Origin: Chitinophaga sp. 180180018-3
Lineage (GTDB): Bacteria; Bacteroidota; Bacteroidia; Chitinophagales; Chitinophagaceae
Direction of reading: 5' to 3'
Assembly (NCBI RefSeq): GCF_037893185.1
Contig: NZ_CP140772.1
Location: 3,658,001-3,722,000 of the forward strand
Length of the DNA: 64,000 bases
Shown piece after piece: positions 15,450-23,574 of the stretch. Position 1 is the first letter of the stretch, and each line of letters starts with the position of its first letter. A program made the translations under genes and the position numbers. The notes beneath the pieces are model-generated. The model saw only the letters and a program-made list of their open reading frames with translations, had not been told where the DNA came from and ran no database searches.

Positions 15450-16910
15450 ATGATTTACAGAAAACAGTTAACCTGGTTGGGAGTTATCATGACGGTGACT
15501 ACCCTGCTGACCAGCTGCACAAAAACATTGCAAAACGCAGGTCCCGATCAGATTACCGGGACTAAGAGTATGGCCGCCCAGTTGACCGCTGGTTCCAGCA
15601 GTCTTATTACTTACAAGAACAGCCCTCACCACATATTTGTAGGCTTCCTGGTGGGCGATGGTGCTGATAGTCCGGATGCCTATAATCCTGCAAATTCGCC
15701 TGACAGTGTTGACTTCCTCGAATTTTTTGCCGGCAATGATCCCAACAGGGCCGACTGGCGCGCGGCACAGGCGAAAGGAACAAGGATTGTAGTCTGCCAC
15801 TTTTTATCCGATGCCTGGTTCGATGGTTCTTCCAAAGATCCCGCAACGCCCAATTCAACAGCAACAATTCCTAATTCCGGCAGCACCTACGATCACTGGG
15901 CGCAGGCTATGTACAACAAACATATTGTAGCCGACTCGCTGGATGGAATAGATCTGGATATAGAATCTGGGACCATCGGAGGTCAGGTATCCGCTGCCAG
16001 TGTTCCTAACCTGTTAGCATCGGTAGCGAAATACTTCGGGCCTAATTCTACCTCCGCTCCTACCCTGAGCATGGGAAAAAAGCCGGTGTTCTTTTATGAT
16101 ACCGACGGATCCGCTGACAACAACACTTATATAGGCACGAAAAGTAATTATGACTATGTGTTATTCCAGGCATATGTGAATGGTAATCATTACTGGAGTG
16201 GCAGCGGTACGCAGGATTTTGGTCCATTGATAAGCGGGTATGGAGCCGACAAACTCATTTACCTGGTGAATGGCGACGACTTTAGCACAAGTATGACGGA
16301 TGCCCCCACTGTATCTTTATTAAGTTACGCCCAGTGGGTAGTCCAGAACAATGGCATCGGCGTAGGTGCATACCGGATGAGCCGCGATTATCTTCATACG
16401 CCTCATTTTGCCGCATCAAGACAGGCGATACAAATCATGAATCCCGCCAATGCCGGCGGTGGTATTGTTTCCGGCGGCACCTACAAGATTATCTCAGCTG
16501 TGAACAATAGCAGTTTGCTCGATGTAACCGGGGGTGGTACAACAGATGGTACGCTTGTGGAACTATGGAGCAATAACACTCCTACCTCCACTAATCAGGA
16601 ATGGGTGCTAACAAGCCTGGGCAGTGGATATTATAAACTACAACCTGCCAACGCCGCCGCTATGGCTATGGATGTCAGTAACTCAGGTACCGCTGATGGA
16701 ACACAGGTACAGATTTATACCAGCAACAATACCAACGCGCAGAAATGGCTGATCTCTCCGGTAGCAAACGGATATTACACGCTCAGTCCTGCATGTGCTC
16801 CGGGTTCCAGACTGGATGTAAATGCGCAGGGAACTGCTAATGGCACCAAGATACAAATCTGGACAGCAAACAATACGGTAGCACAGAACTGGAAATTAGT
16901 ACAACAATAA
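15450..16910 (+). CDS. GH18 endo-beta-N-acetylglucosaminidase-like lipoprotein with ricin-type lectin domain
   Basis: 486 residues. The N-terminus ends in TLLTSC, placing a lipidated cysteine at residue 23. The catalytic domain (about 55-330) carries LDGIDLDIES, the GH18 DxxDxDxE motif, with D165, D168, D170 and the acid E172. The layout (HHIFVGFLVGDG, IVVCHFLSDAWF, YVLFQAYVNGN) resembles single-domain endoglycosidases of the EndoH/EndoF type that release N-glycans by cutting the chitobiose core. The last 145 residues form a beta-trefoil ricin-like lectin with three repeats, each ending in a QxW-like motif (NQEWVL, AQKWLI, AQNWKL). A surface enzyme acting on glycoproteins or chitin-like material is inferred; the exact substrate is not shown. 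It stands alone behind a long leader and ends at a strong hairpin. Confidence 0.87.
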   Translation: MIYRKQLTWLGVIMTVTTLLTSCTKTLQNAGPDQITGTKSMAAQLTAGSSSLITYKNSPHHIFVGFLVGDGADSPDAYNPANSPDSVDFLEFFAGNDPNRADWRAAQAKGTRIVVCHFLSDAWFDGSSKDPATPNSTATIPNSGSTYDHWAQAMYNKHIVADSLDGIDLDIESGTIGGQVSAASVPNLLASVAKYFGPNSTSAPTLSMGKKPVFFYDTDGSADNNTYIGTKSNYDYVLFQAYVNGNHYWSGSGTQDFGPLISGYGADKLIYLVNGDDFSTSMTDAPTVSLLSYAQWVVQNNGIGVGAYRMSRDYLHTPHFAASRQAIQIMNPANAGGGIVSGGTYKIISAVNNSSLLDVTGGGTTDGTLVELWSNNTPTSTNQEWVLTSLGSGYYKLQPANAAAMAMDVSNSGTADGTQVQIYTSNNTNAQKWLISPVANGYYTLSPACAPGSRLDVNAQGTANGTKIQIWTANNTVAQNWKLVQQ

Positions 16911-16914
16911 AAAA

Positions 16915-16971
16915 ATTACGGACCAAAGCGAGTGATTTTAATGAAGATATATCACTCGCCTGGTCCGTAAT
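16915..16971. terminator. Bidirectional terminator between GH18 and DUF1080 genes
   Basis: ATTACGGACCA-aa-GCGAGTGAT pairs with ATCACTCGC-c-TGGTCCGTAAT, about 20 base pairs with one small internal loop. It lies between two convergent genes, 4 bases after the GH18 stop, and so can end transcription from both sides. Confidence 0.85.
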
Positions 16972-16992
16972 TCGTCATTGTATTCCTGATGC

Positions 16993-17796
16993 TTAATTCT
17001 CCAGATTCAGAATTTCTATTTTCCTGAAGTCCACCGGCTGGCCTTCGCTTTGCAGGGCTATATAACCTTTCGATAACAATTTGCCATCTATTTTAATGGC
17101 GGGATCATAGTTATTTACAACACCACCGCCAATCTGAGGCTTGGAGTACTGCAGAACAGTATCGCCATTGATGATATGAGTGACGAGGGAATCGCCGAGT
17201 ACGATGAGCTCACCTTTTACCCATTGATCGCCGTCGTAAGTTTTTGAGCTGGATTGAATACAATGATCGGGTTCCAGCCGGCCTTTGTAAACAACGTTTG
17301 TACCAGGGGAACACATGTTTCCGGTAGGACGGGGTTTGCCATCGCCGAGGCCACCGAGCAGCTGCATCTCCACGGAAATGGGCCAGTCCTGCTCTTTAGG
17401 CATGGTATGTGGATCCTGGGAATGAAACATCACGCCACTGTTCAGCAGCGTGTATTCGGGAGCGGTAGGCTCCCATTTGCCCACGAAGCGGTATTCGAAC
17501 TTCAGGTGATAGTGGGAATAAGGTTGTTTGTAATAGAGATGTCCGAACTGCTCATTGAATTTGCCGCCGTATTGGTCGTACCGCACTTTGATGATGCTGT
17601 CTTCCACCCGGAAAGTATTCCCGAAATTATCGCCCACATCATGATGATGAATCTTCACGATCCAGTCGTTGATATCCTTGCCATTAAACAGCGATACCCA
17701 TTGCTGCTGGTGCCGGGGTGCCTCCCCGCAAGCTGAGAAAAGAACCGCAGCAAGTACAGTCTTGAAAAGTTTGTTCACTTTGAAATAGTTTTTCAT
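16993..17796 (-). CDS. DUF1080 (3-keto-disaccharide hydrolase family) lipoprotein
   Basis: 267 residues. MKNYFKVNKLFKTVLAAVLFSAC gives a lipidated cysteine at position 23. The domain is the concanavalin-like DUF1080 fold, recognisable by WVSLFNGKDINDWIVKI near the start, FEYRFVGKW, NSGVMFHSQDP, WPISVEMQLLGG and GYIALQSEGQPVDFRKIEIL at the end. Pfam names this family 3-keto-disaccharide hydrolase; some members cleave 3-keto-glycosides and others have no tested activity. It is alone between a terminator and a divergent lipoprotein gene. A second, longer DUF1080 protein is encoded at 45064-46047. Confidence 0.88.
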   Translation of the reverse strand: MKNYFKVNKLFKTVLAAVLFSACGEAPRHQQQWVSLFNGKDINDWIVKIHHHDVGDNFGNTFRVEDSIIKVRYDQYGGKFNEQFGHLYYKQPYSHYHLKFEYRFVGKWEPTAPEYTLLNSGVMFHSQDPHTMPKEQDWPISVEMQLLGGLGDGKPRPTGNMCSPGTNVVYKGRLEPDHCIQSSSKTYDGDQWVKGELIVLGDSLVTHIINGDTVLQYSKPQIGGGVVNNYDPAIKIDGKLLSKGYIALQSEGQPVDFRKIEILNLEN

Positions 17797-18054
17797 AACG
17801 CAGAGAATTAACCGGCTACAAAATAGGTTTTTAAGATTAAGATCAAAAGGATTTATATCAGAACCATCACCTATTATCCCTGATATTTTTCGAGCCAGGA
17901 AAATTACACTACGCCTGAGCCGGCTCCTTTTCCGTAAAGGATTTCTTATTTTAGATGCTGACCATTAACTGATACAGTATAACCATATCAACACCTGATA
18001 AGCACACCTATATGTTTTAACACCATATCCATTATTAACTTAAACCACATCAAA

Positions 18055-18981
18055 ATGAAAAACCTATCTATTGTAGTTTTGCTGACCCTCGTGTCGCTAA
18101 CCGCATGCGTAAAGGATCCTTCCTCCAACAATCCTCCGGGTGGCAATGAAAAAAAATATCCGGTAAGCCTGTCGGTAAATGCATGGGCACAGTCGCACGG
18201 CGACATGTACGCCCGCAAGCTTTCAACGGAGTCTGTTTTCGCCAGAGAAATCGACAGTTTACGCGGAAAGATCGGCTACCTGTTGTATCGTGTATGGGAC
18301 GCCAACACGCAGAAAGGCATCAGGAGCATTTACCAGGATATCCGGCGTGATACCGGTTTCGGTCATATCCTCGATACATTGCCGGCAGGAAGATATATTA
18401 TTACCCTGCTTGCCTCGAGAGATTCCGTATTCCCGGCAACCGCTACGCTGGCGTTCCGTGATCAGAACGGAGCCACGGATATATTTTACAAAAAAATGGA
18501 ACTCAGTGTAACCGGTCCCGTTAGTCAGGCGGCCAACCTCGACAGAGTTATTTCTAAAGTGCACGTTACTATAAAAGACAGAATTCCTTACGATGCATCT
18601 AAATTCAGCTTCAGTTATGGTTATGAAACAATGTCAGCACATTTTGATATATTAATGGGCCAGGCAACCAATGGCAGCATGATGCCCTGGTACGATACCA
18701 AAACAATCCCCATCCCGGATTCACTGAAGGGGACCAGTAATTTTCAATTTGATGTCTACCAATTGAATAACGGTACTGTTACCACAACTATTGATATTGG
18801 ATGTTTAGACTCAACTGGCAAAGGAATAGCCGCAAAGGGCATACAAAGTGTAATACTTAACCGGAACCAGGTTACTTACCTGAGTGGTAATCTGTTCACT
18901 AATTATCCCGGAGGAAGCGATGGCGTCTCCGTAGGTGTAAACGACCAATGGATAAAGGATAGCGTAAAAGTAAATTTCTGA
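18055..18981 (+). CDS. Lipoprotein of unknown function, possibly fimbrillin-like
   Basis: 308 residues. MKNLSIVVLLTLVSLTAC gives a clear lipoprotein signal (cysteine 18), followed by a flexible Ser/Asn/Pro linker. The remainder is beta-rich: GKIGYLLYRVWDANTQKGIRS, DTLPAGRYIITLLASRDSVF, LDRVISKVHVTIKDRIP and SVILNRNQVTYLSGNLFTNYP. The order of a signal, a short linker and two beta-sandwich-like parts resembles fimbrillin/Mfa-type surface lipoproteins of Bacteroidota, but I cannot confirm this. The 258-base region between it and the divergent DUF1080 gene should hold both promoters; its only clear structure is an inverted repeat ATATCAG/CTGATAT at 17855-17886. A hairpin terminator follows. Confidence 0.7.
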   Translation: MKNLSIVVLLTLVSLTACVKDPSSNNPPGGNEKKYPVSLSVNAWAQSHGDMYARKLSTESVFAREIDSLRGKIGYLLYRVWDANTQKGIRSIYQDIRRDTGFGHILDTLPAGRYIITLLASRDSVFPATATLAFRDQNGATDIFYKKMELSVTGPVSQAANLDRVISKVHVTIKDRIPYDASKFSFSYGYETMSAHFDILMGQATNGSMMPWYDTKTIPIPDSLKGTSNFQFDVYQLNNGTVTTTIDIGCLDSTGKGIAAKGIQSVILNRNQVTYLSGNLFTNYPGGSDGVSVGVNDQWIKDSVKVNF

Positions 18982-19002
18982 CGGTCAACTCAGTGATTGA
19001 AA

Positions 19003-19046
19003 ATACCAGCAGGGCTTCCGGTTGGTGTTCCGGAAGCCGCTGGTAT
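19003..19046. terminator. Bidirectional terminator between lipoprotein and pepD genes
   Basis: ATACCAGC (19003-19010) and GGCTTCCGG (19013-19021) pair with CCGGAAGCC (19030-19038) and GCTGGTAT (19039-19046), about 17 base pairs with a two-base bulge. It lies between two convergent genes. Confidence 0.85.
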
Positions 19047-19051
19047 AAATA

Positions 19052-20509
19052 TTACTTTACAGGTATTTCCCGAAGTATATGCAACAGATAATTATAGAAG
19101 CGCTCTACAGATGATATCTGCACGGTTTCATCAGGTGAATGGGCGCCATGAATAGTGGGGCCAAATGAGATCATATCCAGTTTGCCATTGAAGTGTGCAC
19201 CCAGTATACCACATTCCAATCCGGCATGTACCGCACCTACTTTAGGTGTATGCGGGAAATGATCCTTGTAAAGCGCCAGCATTTGTTTCAGGATAGCGGA
19301 ATCCGCGTCGGGCTTCCAGCCGGGGTATTCACCGCTTTGTTCTACCTCACAGCCCATATTTTCGAATGCCGCACTCACTGCATTGGCTACATCTTCTTTG
19401 GTAGAATCAACACTGCTGCGCTGCAGGGATTGCGTAATAAAGGATCCCTCTTTTACCACTACCTTCGCCAGATTAGTAGATGCTTCCACGAGTCCGGGTA
19501 TATCCGGGCTCATTCTGAAAACGCCATTGGGCGCGGCATAAACAGCCCTCAGCATTTTCCGGAAGAACGAAGCTTCCATCACCAGCGCAGGATTTGCGGC
19601 GGGCTTGCATTCCATTTTGAATCCGGGTTCAATACTTTTGTACTCCTCTCTCATCACTTCTCCAAACGATTTTACGAAAGCCGTAAACGCAGGTGCTTCC
19701 GACGCGGAAACCGCCAGCAATGCGGTGGATTCGCGGGGAATGGCGTTGCGCAAACTTCCACCTTCAAGACTTGCAAGCTGAATACCAAATGCGTCGCTGG
19801 CCTTAAACAGAAAGCGGTTCATCAGTTTATTTGCATTTGCCCTGCCCTTATTAATATCCATACCAGAATGGCCTCCCATCAATCCTCTGACAGTTATAGC
19901 AAACGAAACAATATCAGCCGCAGGAGCTACCTGATTGTAAGTAGCGCTGGTATTGGTATCCAGACCGCCGGCGCATCCTATGGTCAGCTCCTCTTCTTCC
20001 TCGGTATCGAGGTTCAACAGTATGGTACCGGTAAATTGAGAGGCATCCAGCTGCTTGGCGCCGGTCATCCCGGTTTCTTCGTCGATGGTGAACATGGCTT
20101 CCAGTTGTGGATGCACAGCTGCTTTATCGGCCAGTATCGACATAATTGTGGCCACCCCGATACCATTGTCGGCGCCCAGCGTAGTGCCGCGGGCTTTTAC
20201 CCAATCGCCATCTACATACATATCAATACCCTGTGTATCGAAATCGAAAACGGAATCGCTGTTTTTCTGATGAACCATGTCGAGATGCGATTGCAGGATC
20301 ACCGTTTGCCGGTTTTCCATACCGGGAGAAGCGGGTTTGCGTATCATCACATTTCCTACGGCGTCCCTATGGGTTTCCAGGCCCAGGCTTTTACCGAAAT
20401 CTTCTATGAAGGCAATTACCCTCGCTTCCTTTTTAGACGCCCTGGGAATGGCATTCAGTCGCGAGAAATTCTCCCATAAGTGTTTTGGTCGTAGATCTTT
20501 TAGTTCCAT
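19052..20509 (-). CDS. pepD: Aminoacyl-histidine dipeptidase (peptidase family M20C, PepD)
   Basis: 485 residues, the normal PepD length. The M20 metal ligands are visible: H75 and D77 in QSHLDMV, D114 in LGADNGIG, E144/E145 in TIDEETGMTG and D168 in LNLDTEEEEEL. A lid or dimerisation domain follows (GLMGGHSGMDINKGRANANKLM), and the last ligand His lies in HAGLECGIL or the final FGPTIHGAHSPDE. The enzyme hydrolyses Xaa-His and other dipeptides in the cytoplasm with two zinc or cobalt ions. It is a single-gene unit between a terminator and a divergent ankyrin gene. Confidence 0.95.
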   Translation of the reverse strand: MELKDLRPKHLWENFSRLNAIPRASKKEARVIAFIEDFGKSLGLETHRDAVGNVMIRKPASPGMENRQTVILQSHLDMVHQKNSDSVFDFDTQGIDMYVDGDWVKARGTTLGADNGIGVATIMSILADKAAVHPQLEAMFTIDEETGMTGAKQLDASQFTGTILLNLDTEEEEELTIGCAGGLDTNTSATYNQVAPAADIVSFAITVRGLMGGHSGMDINKGRANANKLMNRFLFKASDAFGIQLASLEGGSLRNAIPRESTALLAVSASEAPAFTAFVKSFGEVMREEYKSIEPGFKMECKPAANPALVMEASFFRKMLRAVYAAPNGVFRMSPDIPGLVEASTNLAKVVVKEGSFITQSLQRSSVDSTKEDVANAVSAAFENMGCEVEQSGEYPGWKPDADSAILKQMLALYKDHFPHTPKVGAVHAGLECGILGAHFNGKLDMISFGPTIHGAHSPDETVQISSVERFYNYLLHILREIPVK

Positions 20510-20576
20510 TCGTTTTACAAGTTATAGGCCGAAGGTAATTTTTTTAATGTATTTTGAACTGTAATAATCCAACCCT

Positions 20577-21701
20577 ATGTCTTTTTTTAAGAAAATATTC
20601 GGAAGAAAAAAAACACCGGTAGCTACCGGTCAAGAGCCTGTGCCTGAGCCAATATGGATTCAGGCCGACAGTAATCCATGGAAAGTTCAGGTGCTGGATA
20701 TACGCCCGGTCACTGATGGAATGCTATCGTTCTCAAAGGAAAAGGAGCACGCGGAAAATGCCATGTCTTACAGTGATGAAGATGGCTCTTCTTTCGAAGG
20801 CATACTTCCGGCTGAAGCCAGAAGCTTTGATATCAATATCCGTTTCAACACAGCCGGTATATTACCTGACGGCGTGATGTTTCTACCTACTGCCATGGAA
20901 GATAAGTGGGCGATTTTTTTGCACCGCGATAAGATCATTTTTGTACGCAGCTGGCTCCGGGATGTTTTCGCGATAGCAGATGTGGTGAAAGAACCCGATA
21001 ATTTATACATCACTCGTATCACTGGTAGTTTCCCGGAAGATATGCAGCTGGATGATGTCACGGCTATGCTGCGTTTTCTGCTTATTTCCCATGTGATCGG
21101 CGAAACCTGTCCGGCTCCTGTGTCCCGGGAAATGGCGGAACATCCTATCCAGGCGGCCAATACAGCATTCTCTCTTTATGGCCGGCATGCCACTATAGCT
21201 GTTTTCAGCGCTTACCAGGCACAAACCAATACACCGTTGCGCACAAATACGCTCCTGCATATAGCAACAGCCCGGGGAGATATTGATGGTATCCGCCAAC
21301 AACTGGCTGCAGGAATTCCTGTGGATTGCCCGGGTACTGATGGTATGGCGCCGATGTACTGGGCGCTGGTGCAGAACAATACCGACGTATTCCGGGAATT
21401 GCTGCTAAATGGGGCCGATATAGACACGAGGACCGGCGAAGGCAGCACTCCCCTGATGCATGCAGTACAACGCAAAAATGCCGGGCATGTAGCGTACCTG
21501 ATAGCGTCAGGCGCGAATATAAATGCCATGGATAACCGGGGCTTTACCGCACTGCATAGGGCAGCCGAAATGGGATTGGTAAACATCGTCAGGCTACTGT
21601 TGGAAAAAGGAGCTGATAAAAATATTGTGGCACAGGGTGAAACAGCCATGTCACTCGCTGCTAAACGTAACGAAGAAGAAGTACAGCAACTTTTAAATTA
21701 A
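20577..21701 (+). CDS. Ankyrin-repeat protein with an unrecognised N-terminal domain
   Basis: 374 residues without a signal peptide, so probably cytoplasmic. Residues about 1-210 begin with a basic stretch (FFKKIFGRKKTP) and then show a mixed alpha/beta pattern (FDINIRFNTAGILPDGVMFLP, KWAIFLHRDKIIFVRSWLRDVFAIADV) that I do not recognise. Residues about 220-374 form four ankyrin repeats: NTLLHIATARGDIDGIRQQLAAG, GMAPMYWALVQNNTDVFRELLLNGADIDT, GSTPLMHAVQRKNAGHVAYLIASGANIN and GFTALHRAAEMGLVNIVRLLLEKGAD. Ankyrin repeats bind proteins; the partner is unknown. It is divergent from pepD with 67 bases between. Confidence 0.85.
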   Translation: MSFFKKIFGRKKTPVATGQEPVPEPIWIQADSNPWKVQVLDIRPVTDGMLSFSKEKEHAENAMSYSDEDGSSFEGILPAEARSFDINIRFNTAGILPDGVMFLPTAMEDKWAIFLHRDKIIFVRSWLRDVFAIADVVKEPDNLYITRITGSFPEDMQLDDVTAMLRFLLISHVIGETCPAPVSREMAEHPIQAANTAFSLYGRHATIAVFSAYQAQTNTPLRTNTLLHIATARGDIDGIRQQLAAGIPVDCPGTDGMAPMYWALVQNNTDVFRELLLNGADIDTRTGEGSTPLMHAVQRKNAGHVAYLIASGANINAMDNRGFTALHRAAEMGLVNIVRLLLEKGADKNIVAQGETAMSLAAKRNEEEVQQLLN

Positions 21702-21792
21702 TTTCGGAAGATATATAACGCAGCCGTTTACACGCTGATTACGTTCTATTTAGCGTATATTCTATACCTTTACCGGTATAAAGCATATCCGT

Positions 21793-22320
21793 ATGCAATT
21801 GCAGGAAGCTATTTCACTGATAACATATGAGCAGCCGGCCAATGCAGCGCCACAGACCTGGGCGGACCTTGGTTGCGGCAGCGGACTGTTTACATACGCG
21901 CTGGCCCACCAGTTGCCGGTACACAGTACCGTATATGCCATTGATAAAACCAAATCGGTACTGGAGGCACATCCTAATCCCCGGCATGTAACCATACACC
22001 AGCAGCACCTGGATTTTGCAAAAAATGAGTTACACCTGCAGGACCTGGATGGTATCTTAATGGCTAATTCCCTGCACTATGTGGATCATAAAGTAAGACT
22101 AATCAACCGGCTTAAAGCAGCACTCAAAGAAAACGGTATCTTCCTGATTGTGGAATATGAAAGCCGCGCTGCCAATCCCTGGGTGCCCTACCCGGTTACA
22201 GAAGCCGCACTTAAAGATATGTTCAGGGAAGCCGGGTTTAACGATTTCCTGCACCTGGGTCAGCGGCCGTCTGTTTTTGGCGCCGGTGACATGTATGCAA
22301 TGATTGCCCGGCAAAAATGA
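21793..22320 (+). CDS. Class I SAM-dependent methyltransferase
   Basis: 175 residues. Motif I for S-adenosylmethionine binding is WADLGCGSGLFTYALA (about residues 22-37); an acidic residue after the next strand (VYAIDKTKSVLEA) and the LDGILMANSLHYVDH segment complete the Rossmann-like methyltransferase pattern. It is at the small end for the family, with the nucleotide-binding core starting almost at once. The substrate is unknown. It lies 91 bases downstream of the ankyrin gene on the same strand and ends 10 bases from the convergent SnoaL-like gene. Confidence 0.85.
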   Translation: MQLQEAISLITYEQPANAAPQTWADLGCGSGLFTYALAHQLPVHSTVYAIDKTKSVLEAHPNPRHVTIHQQHLDFAKNELHLQDLDGILMANSLHYVDHKVRLINRLKAALKENGIFLIVEYESRAANPWVPYPVTEAALKDMFREAGFNDFLHLGQRPSVFGAGDMYAMIARQK

Positions 22321-22329
22321 CGCTGATAA

Positions 22330-22776
22330 CTACTTCTTCCCTATTCTCATTAGCCAGCGCGCAAATGCACCTATTTTCCTCACACGACAGTTATGAAAAG
22401 AAGTCATTAACCAACGGCCGTCTGGTTGCTTTTCCCACACTGTAGTATTGATCGACTGGCGGCTTTGCGGAGCCTGTTTCTGCCAGCGGAAACGAATGGC
22501 GCCATGTGCAATTACTATAGCCACGTTGTTGTCCAGGAACCTGATGTCGTCGATGGAGCCTTCCAGATGGGCGCCCCGGAACATAAAATTATCCATCAGC
22601 TCTTCATGCACCTGTATATATTCATTTCTTCCTCTCAATAACATACCATTAAAGGTAACGTACGTGCAGTCGGGAGTCAGGTAATCAGCGGCAGCCCTGA
22701 AGTCCAGTGTTTCAAAAGCGCTGCAGACAGCGTTGTTTGCCTCGCGGATAGCGTTGGATGCAAGTTGTGTATTCAT
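22330..22776 (-). CDS. SnoaL-like / DUF4440-type NTF2-fold protein
   Basis: 148 residues from the ATG at 22776; a start seven codons upstream (22797) is possible but has less typical sequence. The NTF2-like fold is recognisable: an N-terminal helix (IREANNAVCSAFETLDFRAAADYLTPD), a strand with FNGMLLRGRNEYIQVHEEL, then strands FLDNNVAIVIAHGAIRF and TTVWEKQPDGRWLMTSFHNC. These small proteins form dimers with a pocket and can be isomerases, hydrolases or ligand-binding proteins. No catalytic residues can be assigned. Confidence 0.8.
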   Translation of the reverse strand: MNTQLASNAIREANNAVCSAFETLDFRAAADYLTPDCTYVTFNGMLLRGRNEYIQVHEELMDNFMFRGAHLEGSIDDIRFLDNNVAIVIAHGAIRFRWQKQAPQSRQSINTTVWEKQPDGRWLMTSFHNCRVRKIGAFARWLMRIGKK

Positions 22777-22884
22777 ATTTGAATAATATGTACACAAAGC
22801 TAAAAAGCCCCGAAGCGGCGAGGAATATCAGTTAGGCTTATCGCCCGTTTTTATCGGTAAATGCCTTGCCTGCGCCGGTGAATA

Positions 22885-23082
22885 TCATTTGTATAAATGC
22901 TGATCCTGTATGTAATCGATCCCGTGTTTTTTCAGATAGTCGATTCCCCAGCTACTAACAAATTCGTAAAGGGGCCCAAGCGATTTTCCATCTTCCGACA
23001 AAAAATATTCTACTCTGTAAGGTTTTTCTGACAACACCTCTTTTGCAACCAGGGAGTCATTTTCTCTATTGATTTTATTAAC
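22885..23082 (-). pseudogene. Remnant of an HxlR-family regulator (C-terminal part only)
   Basis: The minus-strand frame 23082 to 22885 is open for 65 codons with no ATG start and encodes the end of an HxlR protein: NRENDSLVAKEVLSEKPYRVEYFLSEDGKSL, then GPLYEFVSSWG, matching the wing and final helix of the family (compare LEKDGLVSRKVYG and YSLTDFGKTFVPVLEAI in the intact gene at 12359). An in-frame stop at 23083-23085 and the adjacent globin gene replace the N-terminal half, which includes the recognition helix. It therefore cannot bind DNA. It looks like the remainder of a regulator lost by deletion. Confidence 0.75.
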
Positions 23083-23090
23083 TTAGAAAA

Positions 23091-23567
23091 ATGACAACAG
23101 GCAAAAACATTCCATCATTGTATGAATGGGCCGGCGGAATGCCGGTATTTGAAAAACTTACAGACGAGTTCTACAAGAAAGTGGTTCCCGATGAGCTGCT
23201 GGGCCCGGTATTCAAACATATGAGCAAGGAACATCAGCTGCATGTGGCACATTTTATTGCAGAAGTTTTTGGAGGTCCGAAGACCTACAGCAGTAGCGAA
23301 GGCTCTCATTTCGCGATGATTCAGAAGCACCTGGGCAAACATCTGACAGAGCAGCATAGGAAAAGATGGGTGGAATTGCTGCTGGAAACAGCGGATGAAC
23401 TACAGCTACCGGATGATCCTGAATTCCGTTCCGCTTTTGTGGCGTATATTGAATGGGGTACCAGAATTGCAGTGATCAATTCGCAGGATGGCGTAGTGAA
23501 TGCTGATCCGGAACAACCAATGCCCAAATGGGGCTGGGGAGAACCGGGAGGACCGTATGTTCCGTAG
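23091..23567 (+). CDS. Group II truncated haemoglobin
   Basis: 158 residues. It matches group II (trHbO) globins: SLYEWAGGMPVFEKLTDEFY at the start, AEVFGGPKTYSS, the probable proximal histidine H80 in MIQKHLGKHLT, the conserved tryptophan W93 in HRKRWVELL, then TADELQLPDDPEFRSAFVAYIEWGTR. The C-terminal extension MPKWGWGEPGGPY is typical of a Bacteroidota subset. Group II globins bind oxygen and can detoxify nitric oxide or peroxide. It begins only six bases beyond the broken HxlR frame, and ends 7 bases from the convergent GH31 gene. Confidence 0.92.
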   Translation: MTTGKNIPSLYEWAGGMPVFEKLTDEFYKKVVPDELLGPVFKHMSKEHQLHVAHFIAEVFGGPKTYSSSEGSHFAMIQKHLGKHLTEQHRKRWVELLLETADELQLPDDPEFRSAFVAYIEWGTRIAVINSQDGVVNADPEQPMPKWGWGEPGGPYVP

Positions 23568-23574
23568 AGAATTC

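Noticed and set aside
19193..20479. 428-codon plus-strand open frame opposite pepD
   Set aside because: It lies wholly antisense to pepD, which has complete M20C motifs; the translated product is rich in Cys, His and Arg with no domain, as expected of a shadow frame.
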